From Bacteroidales bacterium (GTDB lineage Bacteria > Bacteroidota > Bacteroidia > Bacteroidales > UBA932), in contig JAFZQO010000014.1 in NCBI GenBank assembly GCA_017620335.1, positions 1-57,973 on the forward strand: 57,973 nucleotides of DNA. The letters run 5' to 3'. The position numbers and the translations under genes were made by a program. Positions 22,605-31,753 of the stretch are shown piece by piece. Every line of letters starts with the position of its first letter. Position 1 is the stretch's first letter. The notes under the pieces are model-generated. The model was not told where the DNA came from and did not search any database. It saw nothing but the letters and a program-made list of their open reading frames with translations.

Positions 22605-24395
22605 TTAATCAACCTCTTCCCAGCCGGGATTCTGAACGAGGTTAGGGTTCTTGTCCATGACGGTGGTCGGGTAAGGGAAGAACGCGTTCCTGTCTTTGTA
22701 GCCGACCTTGGCACCGGAGTCGATGGCCTCATGGGTCGAGGTGGTATAGAAGCGGCTGTTGGACTCGGAACCGAACTGCCAGGTGACGTTCACGTCAGAA
22801 CCCTGAGGGGCCCTGTGAAGCTTGTCGAAGAGCTTGGGAACACTCTGGCCAGCCTGCTTTACGCGGTCGAGGTCACCCCAGCGGAGGATATCGAGCCAGC
22901 GGCTGCCCTCGAGCCAGAGTTCATAGGACTTCTCCTTCTTGAGGACGTTCATGTCGACATTGGCAAGAGCGCTGAGACCGGCACGGGTACGGATCTGGTT
23001 GACTGCCCAGGCACCCTGTGCGGAATCACCGGACTGGAGGCAGGCTTCGGCGTAGAGGAGGAGAACCTCTGCGTAACGCATGATCAGACCGTTGTTCATA
23101 CGGACGTTGTTGCCATAGCTGGCGACATCGGTCGAACGGAGGAGCTGCTTGAACGGCAGCCAGAACGACTGTCCGTAGAGACCGTCCTTGACGTCGGCGA
23201 TACCCACCTTATCGGAGACAGCCCTCTGCTCAGGGGTCATCTTGCTCACAGTCTCGTCACCGTAGTCCATGTTATAGACAGCGTCGTCGATCCTCTTGAG
23301 GGTAGCGTCGAAACGGGGAGAGTGTCCATCGTTGGCGAAGAACTCGTCACCGAACCACTGGGGGACACCGAGTCCGCCCCAGCCGTCGACACCGCCGGTG
23401 TACTTGCTCTGAGGGGCAGCGCCGGCTACGAAGTGGTCGGAACGCCAGTTCCAGATGTTGGCCTCCATCCAGGTGGAACGCTGGATTATACCGCCCCAGG
23501 AGCCGATACCGGAGTTGTACTCGATATTGGTTTCGAATACCTTCTCCTCATTGGCATCGCCCTCGACGTGGAAGTTCTGCCAGTATTTCTCGCCCGGAAC
23601 AAGAGCGTACTTGCCGGAATCGATGACCTTCTTGAGGGCGGCCTTGGAGCCGGCGTAATCCTTCACGAAGAGGAGAGCCTTGCCCTGGAGTGCCCAGGCG
23701 AAGCCCTTGGTCACCTTGACGGCGCCGTCCTTGTCAGTGGGGCTCTTGCGCTCATCGAGATCGGGAACCGCAGCCTCGCACTCGCTGGCCACCCACCTGA
23801 ACAGGTCATCGTGGGACATCGGGTTATCAGGATCCTTGTCGGCGTTGTAAGGCAGGCCGTCGGAGATCACATGGTCGATCATCGGAGGAGTGTTCCAGAG
23901 AGCGGTGAGAAGGAAATAGATGTAGGCACGCAGCACGCGGGCCTCGGCGACGACGCGCTTCGTAGTGGCGGTCGGGCCGCCATCGGGCAGACCGTCCTTG
24001 AAGTTGTCGATGACGAGGTTGCAGGCGTAGTTGATCTGGAACAGGTTGCTGTAGAGGTGGTCGACGACCTGGTTGCCGGAGTCGAGACGGAACTCGTCGA
24101 GCTGGGCCATGAAGTCGTTGTCACCGTAGTTGGAACCGGCAGCATACATGTCGTCGCCGCAGTTGTTGAGGGCGGCCTTGTAGTCCGTGTAGATGGAGCT
24201 GCCGTCCTGTCCCGTCAGACGGGTGGCGAAGCGGGCGTAAGCCGCAGCCAGCGCCGCCTCGGCGTCCGCATCGGTCTTATAGAAAGATTCGTAGGCGTCG
24301 ACACCCTTCTGGGGGATGTCCAGGCGGGACTGGTCGCAGGAAGCTGTGATGAACAGGGCTGCAACGGCGAGTACGGAATAAACTATTTTTTTCAT
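22605..24395 (-). CDS. SusD-family glycan-binding lipoprotein
   Basis: A 596-residue SusD/RagB protein with a lipobox ending in ITASC (C20). The N-terminal helices with TPR-like repeats are recognisable (AEAALAAAYARFATRL, and NYACNLVIDNF). The C-terminal part holds the family block RYAEVLLLYAEACLQSGD and the typical tail NPNLVQNPGW. It caps the partner SusC and captures oligosaccharide at the outer membrane. It starts 20 nt after the susC stop, the standard arrangement. No separate surface glycan-binding protein gene follows, although many comparable loci have one. Confidence 0.97.
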   Translation of the reverse strand: MKKIVYSVLAVAALFITASCDQSRLDIPQKGVDAYESFYKTDADAEAALAAAYARFATRLTGQDGSSIYTDYKAALNNCGDDMYAAGSNYGDNDFMAQLDEFRLDSGNQVVDHLYSNLFQINYACNLVIDNFKDGLPDGGPTATTKRVVAEARVLRAYIYFLLTALWNTPPMIDHVISDGLPYNADKDPDNPMSHDDLFRWVASECEAAVPDLDERKSPTDKDGAVKVTKGFAWALQGKALLFVKDYAGSKAALKKVIDSGKYALVPGEKYWQNFHVEGDANEEKVFETNIEYNSGIGSWGGIIQRSTWMEANIWNWRSDHFVAGAAPQSKYTGGVDGWGGLGVPQWFGDEFFANDGHSPRFDATLKRIDDAVYNMDYGDETVSKMTPEQRAVSDKVGIADVKDGLYGQSFWLPFKQLLRSTDVASYGNNVRMNNGLIMRYAEVLLLYAEACLQSGDSAQGAWAVNQIRTRAGLSALANVDMNVLKKEKSYELWLEGSRWLDILRWGDLDRVKQAGQSVPKLFDKLHRAPQGSDVNVTWQFGSESNSRFYTTSTHEAIDSGAKVGYKDRNAFFPYPTTVMDKNPNLVQNPGWEEVD

Positions 24396-24415
24396 ATCTA
24401 TTCAGTCTTTTATGA

Positions 24416-27400
24416 TTAGAAGGTCAGATTCACACCGAACACAACTTTCTTGGTGGTAGGATACGAACCGGAGTCAACGCCACGGGAACTGGAGTTGTTG
24501 AGGGAAGCGGTCTCAGGATCGGCACCAGGATACTTCGTGAAGGTGAAGTAGTCGTCGAGGGAGACGAAGAAGCGGAGATCGCTGACGGCAAACTTCTGGG
24601 TAAACTGACGAGGCAGGGTGTAACCGAGCTGGATCTGCTTGATCTTGAAGTAGGAACCGTCGAACACGGCAGCGCTGGAGCTGAAGAACGGCCAGCTGGT
24701 GGCGACCTGCTTCATGTCAGGGAACCTGGCGTTGTCGCCGGGGGCCTTCCAGGAGTTCCTCCAGAAATAGGTCAGGCCGTTGGTCTTGGGACGGTCGGCG
24801 GAGACCATCAGGTTGTAGATCTCGTTGCCGGCGGCACCGGTGCCGAAGATCACGAGGTCGATGCCCTTCCAGGCGAAGTTGGCAGTAATACCGTAGGTGA
24901 GGTTAGGAATACCCTCACCGAGGTACTTCCTGTCGTTCTCGTTGGGAACGGAGGTTTCCTTGCCGTCCTTGTCAAGATAGATGGGGGCTCCGGTAGTCGG
25001 ATCGGCACCCTTATACTCGTAACCGCGGAAGTACCAGATAGGATATCCGGCCTCGAAGGACGAGACGAGAACCTCGTTCAGACCGCTGACGACGTCGGTG
25101 TTGAGCCTGTCGAGGAGCGAGTGGACCTCGAGAACCTCATTGTGGAGGGTGGAGATGTTGGCGTTGATGCTGTAGAAGAAGTCACCGATGTTGTCCTTCC
25201 AGCCGAGTTCGAACTCGAGACCGGTATTGAGGACCTTACCGGCATTGACCGTAGTGCTGGAGACACCGATCTCCGGGAGAGGAGAGATGCTGATGAGCAG
25301 GTCGTTGGTGTACTTCCTGTACCAGTCGAAGCCGAAGGTCAGGCGGTCGCGGAGGAAGCGGGCGTCGATACCGAAGTCATACTGCTCGGAGGTCTCCCAC
25401 TTCAGGTCGGGGTTGGCAAGTCCGGAAGGCATGGAACCGTAGGTCGGACGGCCGTCGCCGGCGGAAGGATTGAACTGATACCACTGACCGTTCTTGGCGA
25501 TGGAAGTGGAATAGCGATAACCGCTGAGGACGTTGACGTTACCGTTGAGACCCCAGGATCCGCGGAGCTTCAGGAAGGAGATGGCGTCGTGGCTGACGTT
25601 GTCACGGAAGAAAGGCTCGTTGCTGACGGTCCAGCCGGCGGAAACGGAGGGGAAGTAACCCCAGCGGGCCTGCTTGGACAGCTTGGAGGAGTCGTAAGCG
25701 TCAGCACGGAAGTTGGCCTGGAGGCTGTAACGGTTGTCATAGCTGTAAGTCAGACGGCCGAAGTAGGACATCTGGGCAGACATGCCGGGAGCATTGCCGA
25801 CACTCTTGGTGGCGTCGGAGGTCAGATAGTCGATGTAGCGGTAGTTCGGCGCATATCCCTTGAGGATGTTCGGGCCGTTGGAGGAGATGCTGGCATTGTC
25901 GCTGTGGTCCTCGATATAGGACATACCGGCCATGATGCCGAAGGCGTGCTTGCCAAGGTTCAGGTTATAGTTCGCAAAGTTCTCCCACTGATAGTACCAT
26001 CCGGTATTGACGTTCGCGGAGATGTCATAGTTGGAGGACTGGGCCATCGAAGTCAGCCAGTAGGGCTGGGTGAAACCGTGGCTGCTGTTCTGGTTGATGC
26101 GGTAACCGAAACGGGAGGTGATCGTCAGTCCGTTGAGGGGCATGAAGTTGGCGGCCATGGTACCGCGGATGTTGATGCCCTCGCTGGTGTTGTCGCTCCT
26201 GTCACGCTGGAAGAGAGGGTTACCGGTGGCCTCCTCGAGGAACTTGGAGGTACCGTAGAAGTCGTTGTTGTGGTTGGGATCCCTGGGAATGGGATCGCCG
26301 GAAGCGTAGTGCTCCTGCATACCGCCGGGGGTATCCTTGATGTCGCTGATGTAAGCGGGGGTCAGCGGGTCGATGGAGACGACGGAGTTGAGGACGGAGC
26401 CGTATCCGTTGGAGACGGACTTGCGGTCCCACTTCTCGATGGAGTTGTTGGTGGAGACGTTGAACCACTTGAACAGGTTGTAGTCGGCGTTGACCTGGGC
26501 GGTCAGACGGTGATAGACATCCTTCTTGCCCACGACGATACCGTCGTCATTGACGTAGTTGAGGGAGGTGAAGAAGTGTCCCTTGTTGTTTCCACCCTGG
26601 AAGGTGATGCCGTGCTGCTGGCTCAGGCTGGGCTGGAAGAGTGCGTCATACCAGTCGTTGTCGAAGCCCTTCTTGTAACCGTTGGCATCCAGGAGAGCCT
26701 GGGTGATGTTGCCGATATAGGTCTGGTAGTCGATGTATTCGTCGGCATGGAAGATATCAGCCTTCTTGCCAAGCGACTGGATGGTGAAGCGGCCATTATA
26801 AGTAATATGTGCGGTACCGTTGTTGGCGGCGCCGGTCTTGGTGGTGATGAGGACGACACCGTTACCCGCCTGCGCACCGTAGATGGCGGCGGAAGCGGCG
26901 TCCTTCAGGACCTCCATGGACTCGATCATGGAAGGATCGAGGTACTGGATGTTATCCACTTTAAGACCATCGACGATGAGGAGCGGTCCGAGGGAACCGG
27001 AGTTCGAGGAATAACCGCGGACACGGATCGAAGCGCCTGCACCGGGAGCACCGGAAGTGTTGATGATCTGGATACCGGCGGCCTTTCCCTGGAGGGCGGC
27101 GGCGGCATCGGTAGTGGAACGGTTCTGGAGGTCGTCGGAGCGTACCGAGGCTACCGCACCGGTGAGGTCGCTCTTGCGCTGGACACCATAACCGATGACG
27201 ACGGTTTCCTCAAGGAACTCGTTGTCCTCTTCGAGGACGAAATTGAGAACGGACTGCGCGCCGACTGCAACGGTCTGCGTGGAGTAGCCGATGCAGGAAA
27301 CGGTGATGTTGGCACCGGCAGGGACGTTGAGGGCGAACTTGCCGTCAGCGTCCGTCACAGTACCGATCGTACTGTTTCCTACGACCATGACCGTCGCACC

Positions 27401-27535
27401 GATGACCGGCTGGCCGGAGCCATCGACGACAGTTCCGCTGACAGTACGGCTCTGGCCATAGGCCAGGGTTCCTGCCAGGCACATGACGGACGCCGCGATG
27501 ACGGCCGCCAGTTTGTGGAAGATTGTTCTTGTCAT
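24416..27535 (-). CDS. SusC-family TonB-dependent oligosaccharide transporter
   Basis: A 1039-residue outer-membrane transporter. Signal peptide to about residue 27; carboxypeptidase-D-like regulatory domain at about 30-112 (SGTVVDGSGQPVIGATV); plug domain from VVIGYGVQRKSDLTGAV to VVLITTKTG (about 115-232); then a 22-strand beta-barrel ending in VVFGVNLTF. It has no N-terminal STN signalling domain, which fits control by the adjacent hybrid two-component system rather than by an anti-sigma factor. It is the first gene of the minus-strand PUL and its promoter region is shared with the divergent regulator. Confidence 0.97.
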   Translation of the reverse strand: MTRTIFHKLAAVIAASVMCLAGTLAYGQSRTVSGTVVDGSGQPVIGATVMVVGNSTIGTVTDADGKFALNVPAGANITVSCIGYSTQTVAVGAQSVLNFVLEEDNEFLEETVVIGYGVQRKSDLTGAVASVRSDDLQNRSTTDAAAALQGKAAGIQIINTSGAPGAGASIRVRGYSSNSGSLGPLLIVDGLKVDNIQYLDPSMIESMEVLKDAASAAIYGAQAGNGVVLITTKTGAANNGTAHITYNGRFTIQSLGKKADIFHADEYIDYQTYIGNITQALLDANGYKKGFDNDWYDALFQPSLSQQHGITFQGGNNKGHFFTSLNYVNDDGIVVGKKDVYHRLTAQVNADYNLFKWFNVSTNNSIEKWDRKSVSNGYGSVLNSVVSIDPLTPAYISDIKDTPGGMQEHYASGDPIPRDPNHNNDFYGTSKFLEEATGNPLFQRDRSDNTSEGINIRGTMAANFMPLNGLTITSRFGYRINQNSSHGFTQPYWLTSMAQSSNYDISANVNTGWYYQWENFANYNLNLGKHAFGIMAGMSYIEDHSDNASISSNGPNILKGYAPNYRYIDYLTSDATKSVGNAPGMSAQMSYFGRLTYSYDNRYSLQANFRADAYDSSKLSKQARWGYFPSVSAGWTVSNEPFFRDNVSHDAISFLKLRGSWGLNGNVNVLSGYRYSTSIAKNGQWYQFNPSAGDGRPTYGSMPSGLANPDLKWETSEQYDFGIDARFLRDRLTFGFDWYRKYTNDLLISISPLPEIGVSSTTVNAGKVLNTGLEFELGWKDNIGDFFYSINANISTLHNEVLEVHSLLDRLNTDVVSGLNEVLVSSFEAGYPIWYFRGYEYKGADPTTGAPIYLDKDGKETSVPNENDRKYLGEGIPNLTYGITANFAWKGIDLVIFGTGAAGNEIYNLMVSADRPKTNGLTYFWRNSWKAPGDNARFPDMKQVATSWPFFSSSAAVFDGSYFKIKQIQLGYTLPRQFTQKFAVSDLRFFVSLDDYFTFTKYPGADPETASLNNSSSRGVDSGSYPTTKKVVFGVNLTF

Positions 27536-27577
27536 AAATCAGTAACTAGTTAGAATAAATGGTTATGCAACAAAAAT

Positions 27578-27601
27578 GCGGCGCCCGGGGGCCCCGGCCG
27601 C
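27578..27601 (-). terminator. Terminator-like hairpin in the susC leader
   Basis: On the minus strand GCGGC and GCCGC enclose a very GC-rich core, and the structure is followed by ATTTTTG (27577-27571). It would lie about 35 nt after the proposed susC start of transcription and about 43 nt before the ATG. In that place it could act as an attenuator. Confidence 0.5.
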
Positions 27602-27638
27602 TACTGATTTATGCGATAAAAGAGTCAGTTGACGGGTA

Positions 27639-27646
27639 CAAATATA
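27639..27646 (-). promoter_or_regulatory. susC -7 box
   Basis: The minus strand reads TATATTTG, an exact TAnnTTTG, 103 nt before the susC ATG. No TTTG is found 19-21 nt further upstream, which is common where a regulator is needed for activation. The regulator binding site would be expected between 27650 and 27720. Confidence 0.6.
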
Positions 27647-27714
27647 GGATTAAACTAAATCGTTGTATATAAATTATGGACCAATGAATTCTTCAATTGC
27701 GCCAACGGGAGGGG

Positions 27715-27745
27715 TCAGGGCGGTGCAACCGTGCGGCTGCCCTGA
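27715..27745. other. 7-bp inverted repeat in the regulatory gap
   Basis: TCAGGGC (27715-27721) and GCCCTGA (27739-27745) are exact complements around 17 nt that contain a further CGGT/ACCG pair. No gene ends here, so it is not an ordinary terminator. It could be an operator, or part of a small RNA from the divergent gap. Confidence 0.4.
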
Positions 27746-27835
27746 ATTTAAAAGTTTTTGAACCAATTTTTACAATTATTATCCATAACTTGCGCGTTGA
27801 ATATAAACAAGGGAAAAAACTTCTAATTTTTGACC

Positions 27836-30800
27836 ATGAGACGCATTGTCGCAATCGTTTTCACGCTTAGCCTGATGTTCAGCCAGCGGGCGTCCGGAGC
27901 GGAGCAGTATTGGTTCAACCACTACATGACCACCGACGGCCTCCCGAGCAACACCATCTACGCTGTCGTACAGGACAAATACAATTTCATCTGGATAGGG
28001 ACCAGGGACGGCATCTGCCGTTTCGACGGGCATAACTTCGTCAAGCTTGGGGACGACACCCCCAACGGGCTGACCTCCGGCATGACGCCGGCCATGTTCA
28101 TGGACGACTCCGGAAGGCTCTGGTTCGCCAATGGCAACGGTGCCGGCGCTTACGACGTGGATACGGGCGAAATCATCTCGATTGGCGTCCTTGATGAGGA
28201 CGATATCCGCCAGATATGCCAGGACCAGTCGGGGAACATCTGGTTCCTCTCCTCCAACACCTACCGTTACAACGTGCAGTCCGGCGTGGTCTCGAAATAC
28301 ACCGTCGCGGACTACTTTGACCCGGTCTCCATGGCCGCGGATCCCCTTGGTACGGTCTGGTTCACCTCCACTGACGGTTCACTCTACCGCTTCGACAGCC
28401 GCAGGGACGGGTTCGAGCTCCAGGTTTCAGCCGGCCTCGCACAGATCGTGTCGACATCCCGCGGCCTTCTCCTGGCCTCCACGAAGTCCAACGATGTCAT
28501 TCTCCTTGACCCTGAGACACTTACTTCACGCACGATTTTCCATTACCCGGAGCCCCGCAGCATCCGCTGCCTGATGGAGCGCGTCCCCGGGGAGTACTGG
28601 ATCGGCACGGAGACCGGCATCTTCGTCATCTCCGAGCGTGACGGCTCGGTGACGCACATCGAGGAGTCCGAGACGGACCCGCACGCCATTTCCGCCAGCT
28701 ACATCATGAGCATGGCCACCGACAACGAGGGCAACGTCTGGGCGGGAACCTTCTACAAGGGCCTCAACCTCTGGCTCAACAAGCGGGATTCATACCAGCT
28801 CTACTACAACAGCGGCGCCCCGGGAGCCATCAAGGGCAATATCGTCCGAACCATCTGCCCCGCTCCGTCCGGAGGCCTCTGGGTGGGTACTGAGGACGGC
28901 TACCTCAATTTCTTCAACTCCAAGACGAAGGAGATGACCGGTTTCAGCGACCCGCGCGACTCGTTCATCAACATCCAGGACGTCATCAGGGTTGACAATG
29001 AGCTTTGGATAGCGACCTACGGCAACGGCCTGTTCCGCTTCCGCCCGGACCTGTGCAGGAATGTCGCCCACTACGATTTCCCCGACAATCTCATCATCCG
29101 TTCCTGCCTTCTCAAGGACGGAAGGATCATAACAGGCACGCACGAGGGCCTCTTCCTCTACGAACCTGACAGCGACAGCTTCCGGAAACTGGACGCCCTG
29201 GGGGACAATTTCGTCCACGCCCTTTACCAGGACAGCCGCGGGAATGTCTGGGTCGGCACTTACGGAAGGGGCATCTGGCTGCTGGACAAGGACCTAAACC
29301 TCACGCGCAGGATAAATACCAATTCCAGCGACGGCTTGAAGTCAAACCACATCACCTCCTTCCTCGAGGACAGTTCGCACCGTATATGGATCACGACCGA
29401 AGGCGGCGGAGTCTCGTACACCTCCACGGAATGGACCCCTGACAAACTGGGCCTGAAGACCCTTGACAAAAGCGACGGCCTCCCCAACAACGTCACCTGC
29501 GCCATCGCCGAGGACCGCGAGGGCAAGCTCTGGATATCCACGACGCACGGCCTGGCCCAGTACGACCCTGACGCGGGCCTTTTCACGACTTCCTATTTCG
29601 AGGAATCGCACATCACGGTCAGCCAGTACTCTTACGGCGCGGCGTACTCCGGCGCCAACGGCACCATCTACATGGGCACCACGGACGGCATGTTCGCCAT
29701 CTCCCCCGCCCTGCTTAAGACGCTCACCGCCAACAACAACCTCCTGATCAGCGGCATCACCGCCCGCACCTCCGACAAGGAGATCCCCCTCTCCACTCCT
29801 GGGCATTCCTATTACGGCTCCGACAGGATCAAGGTCGGGTACAAGGACATCTCCACCCTGGAGATTTCATTCGGCGCCCCCAACTATTCCAGCATCCTGT
29901 CCTCGCTCTACGAGTATTCCCTGAAGCACAAAGGCACTACGGTCAGTGGGACGACCACGGACGGCACCGCCACCTTTACTGGCATCGAACCCGGACGCTA
30001 CATCTTCTCCGCAGGCATAGTCGGAGACGACAGCCCCGAAGCCCACAAGACACTGGAAATCAAGGTCCAGCCTCCCCTCTTCCAGACGCTGGCGGCCAAG
30101 ATTCTCTACGGCCTGCTCGTCCTGGCCGGCCTGTTCATCGCCATCAGGGCGATAAGCCGCAAGCGCAAGGCGGACCGCGAGAACCAGCTCGAGAGGATGG
30201 AGAACGACAAGCAGAAGGAGATCTACGACGCCAAGATACGTTACTTCACCAACCTCACTCACGAGATCCGCACCCCGCTCTCTCTCATCAAGATGCCTGT
30301 GGACAAGATCATCGCGAGCGAGGGATACAAGGACAGCGCCAAGGAGGACATGCTGACCATCCAGGCCAACACCTCCAGGCTGCTCGACCTTACCAACCAG
30401 CTGCTCGACCTGCGCAAGATGGAGCAGAAGGAACTGAAACTCAACTTCATAGAGGAGGACTTCAAGGACATAGTACGCAAGTCCTGCGAGTACTTCACCG
30501 CGTCGGTGCAGGAGCGTCACATCGAAATGAATCTCGAAATGCCTGACGCTCCGATGCAGGTGGTCTGCGCACGCGACAGCATCGAGAAGATTCTCACCAA
30601 CCTCATCTCCAACGCCATCAAGTACGGCAAGGACAGGATAGACGTACGCCTCTCGGAGGATGCCACGGGAGAAAAGGTCAGGGTGACGGTGGACAGCAAC
30701 GGCTCGAGGATAGCCGACGCAGACCGCGAGAAGATCTTCGAACCGTTCTACCAGGTGCGCATGTCCAACGACCAGATCGCCGGCAGCAAGGGCACGGGGC

Positions 30801-31750
30801 TCGGCCTGCCGTTCGCCAGGACGCTGGCCGAGCTGCACAACGGCCGCCTGTTCGTGGATGCGGCGCGCGGGGACGTCAACTCCTTCGTGCTCGAGATTCC
30901 GAAGGACCAGCCTCGCAAGGTCAGCATGAAGAGCGCCGAGGTGCACAAGGAGACCGAGGAACTGCCCGCCGAGATCGACAACAGCCGCCACACCGTGCTG
31001 GTTGTGGAGGACTCCCCCGAGATGCGCTATTACCTCGGCAAGGAGCTCTCCGGAGAGTACAATACCCTGCTGGCATCCAACGGCGAGGAAGCCCTCAAGG
31101 TTATGCAGGAGCAGAAAGTGGACTTGGTCATCAGCGACATCATGATGCCGGTCATGGACGGCTGCGAGCTCTGCAACCGCATCAAGGCTGACGTCGAGCT
31201 CTGCCACGTGCCGGTCATCCTGCTGACTGCGGCAGTCGGCGTGGAGACGCGCATCGAGACGCTGCGCGTCGGCGCCGACGGCTACATCGAGAAGCCCTTC
31301 TCGATCGACCTGCTCAAGGCCAACGTCTCCAACCTCTTCAAGAACAAGGAGATAGCTTTCAAGCAGTTCACCGACTCCCCTCTCTCGCACTACAACAGCG
31401 TGACCGTGGGCAGCATCGACAACGAGTTCATGGAGAAACTCCACGCCGAGGTGATGAAGCACCTCTCGGAGCAGGACCTCAACATCGAGGCCCTCACCTC
31501 CATCCTCGGCACCAGCAAGTCCACGCTCTACCGTAAGATCAAGGCCAATACCGGCCTGAACATCAACGAGTATATACGACTCTGCCGCCTCAAGGAAGCG
31601 GCAGAGATGCTGTCATCGCAGAAATACCGTATCAACGAGGTTGCGTACCTCGTGGGATTCTCCTCACCGTCCTACTTCACGACCAGTTTCCAGAAGCAAT
31701 TCAACATTTCGCCTTCGGCCTTCGTGAAGAGGATACGGCAGGAGGAATAA
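27836..31750 (+). CDS. Hybrid two-component system regulator of the PUL
   Basis: A 1304-residue one-protein sensor/regulator of the HTCS type. After a signal peptide come two seven-bladed propellers made of WIGTRDGICRF- and WVGTEDGYLNF-like repeats (about 40-640) and a Y_Y_Y domain (about 670-745). A membrane helix (LYGLLVLAGLFIAIRAI) is near 755-772. The histidine kinase H-box is LTHEIRTPLSLI (about 808), with the ATPase domain to about 1035. The receiver domain has its Asp in VISDIMMPVMDG (about 1100), and an AraC-type HTH ends the protein (about 1205-1304). It senses a glycan fragment in the periplasm and activates susC and the following genes. The ATG at 27836 is preferred over a TTG two codons earlier. 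Confidence 0.96.
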   Translation: MRRIVAIVFTLSLMFSQRASGAEQYWFNHYMTTDGLPSNTIYAVVQDKYNFIWIGTRDGICRFDGHNFVKLGDDTPNGLTSGMTPAMFMDDSGRLWFANGNGAGAYDVDTGEIISIGVLDEDDIRQICQDQSGNIWFLSSNTYRYNVQSGVVSKYTVADYFDPVSMAADPLGTVWFTSTDGSLYRFDSRRDGFELQVSAGLAQIVSTSRGLLLASTKSNDVILLDPETLTSRTIFHYPEPRSIRCLMERVPGEYWIGTETGIFVISERDGSVTHIEESETDPHAISASYIMSMATDNEGNVWAGTFYKGLNLWLNKRDSYQLYYNSGAPGAIKGNIVRTICPAPSGGLWVGTEDGYLNFFNSKTKEMTGFSDPRDSFINIQDVIRVDNELWIATYGNGLFRFRPDLCRNVAHYDFPDNLIIRSCLLKDGRIITGTHEGLFLYEPDSDSFRKLDALGDNFVHALYQDSRGNVWVGTYGRGIWLLDKDLNLTRRINTNSSDGLKSNHITSFLEDSSHRIWITTEGGGVSYTSTEWTPDKLGLKTLDKSDGLPNNVTCAIAEDREGKLWISTTHGLAQYDPDAGLFTTSYFEESHITVSQYSYGAAYSGANGTIYMGTTDGMFAISPALLKTLTANNNLLISGITARTSDKEIPLSTPGHSYYGSDRIKVGYKDISTLEISFGAPNYSSILSSLYEYSLKHKGTTVSGTTTDGTATFTGIEPGRYIFSAGIVGDDSPEAHKTLEIKVQPPLFQTLAAKILYGLLVLAGLFIAIRAISRKRKADRENQLERMENDKQKEIYDAKIRYFTNLTHEIRTPLSLIKMPVDKIIASEGYKDSAKEDMLTIQANTSRLLDLTNQLLDLRKMEQKELKLNFIEEDFKDIVRKSCEYFTASVQERHIEMNLEMPDAPMQVVCARDSIEKILTNLISNAIKYGKDRIDVRLSEDATGEKVRVTVDSNGSRIADADREKIFEPFYQVRMSNDQIAGSKGTGLGLPFARTLAELHNGRLFVDAARGDVNSFVLEIPKDQPRKVSMKSAEVHKETEELPAEIDNSRHTVLVVEDSPEMRYYLGKELSGEYNTLLASNGEEALKVMQEQKVDLVISDIMMPVMDGCELCNRIKADVELCHVPVILLTAAVGVETRIETLRVGADGYIEKPFSIDLLKANVSNLFKNKEIAFKQFTDSPLSHYNSVTVGSIDNEFMEKLHAEVMKHLSEQDLNIEALTSILGTSKSTLYRKIKANTGLNINEYIRLCRLKEAAEMLSSQKYRINEVAYLVGFSSPSYFTTSFQKQFNISPSAFVKRIRQEE

Positions 31751-31753
31751 TCA

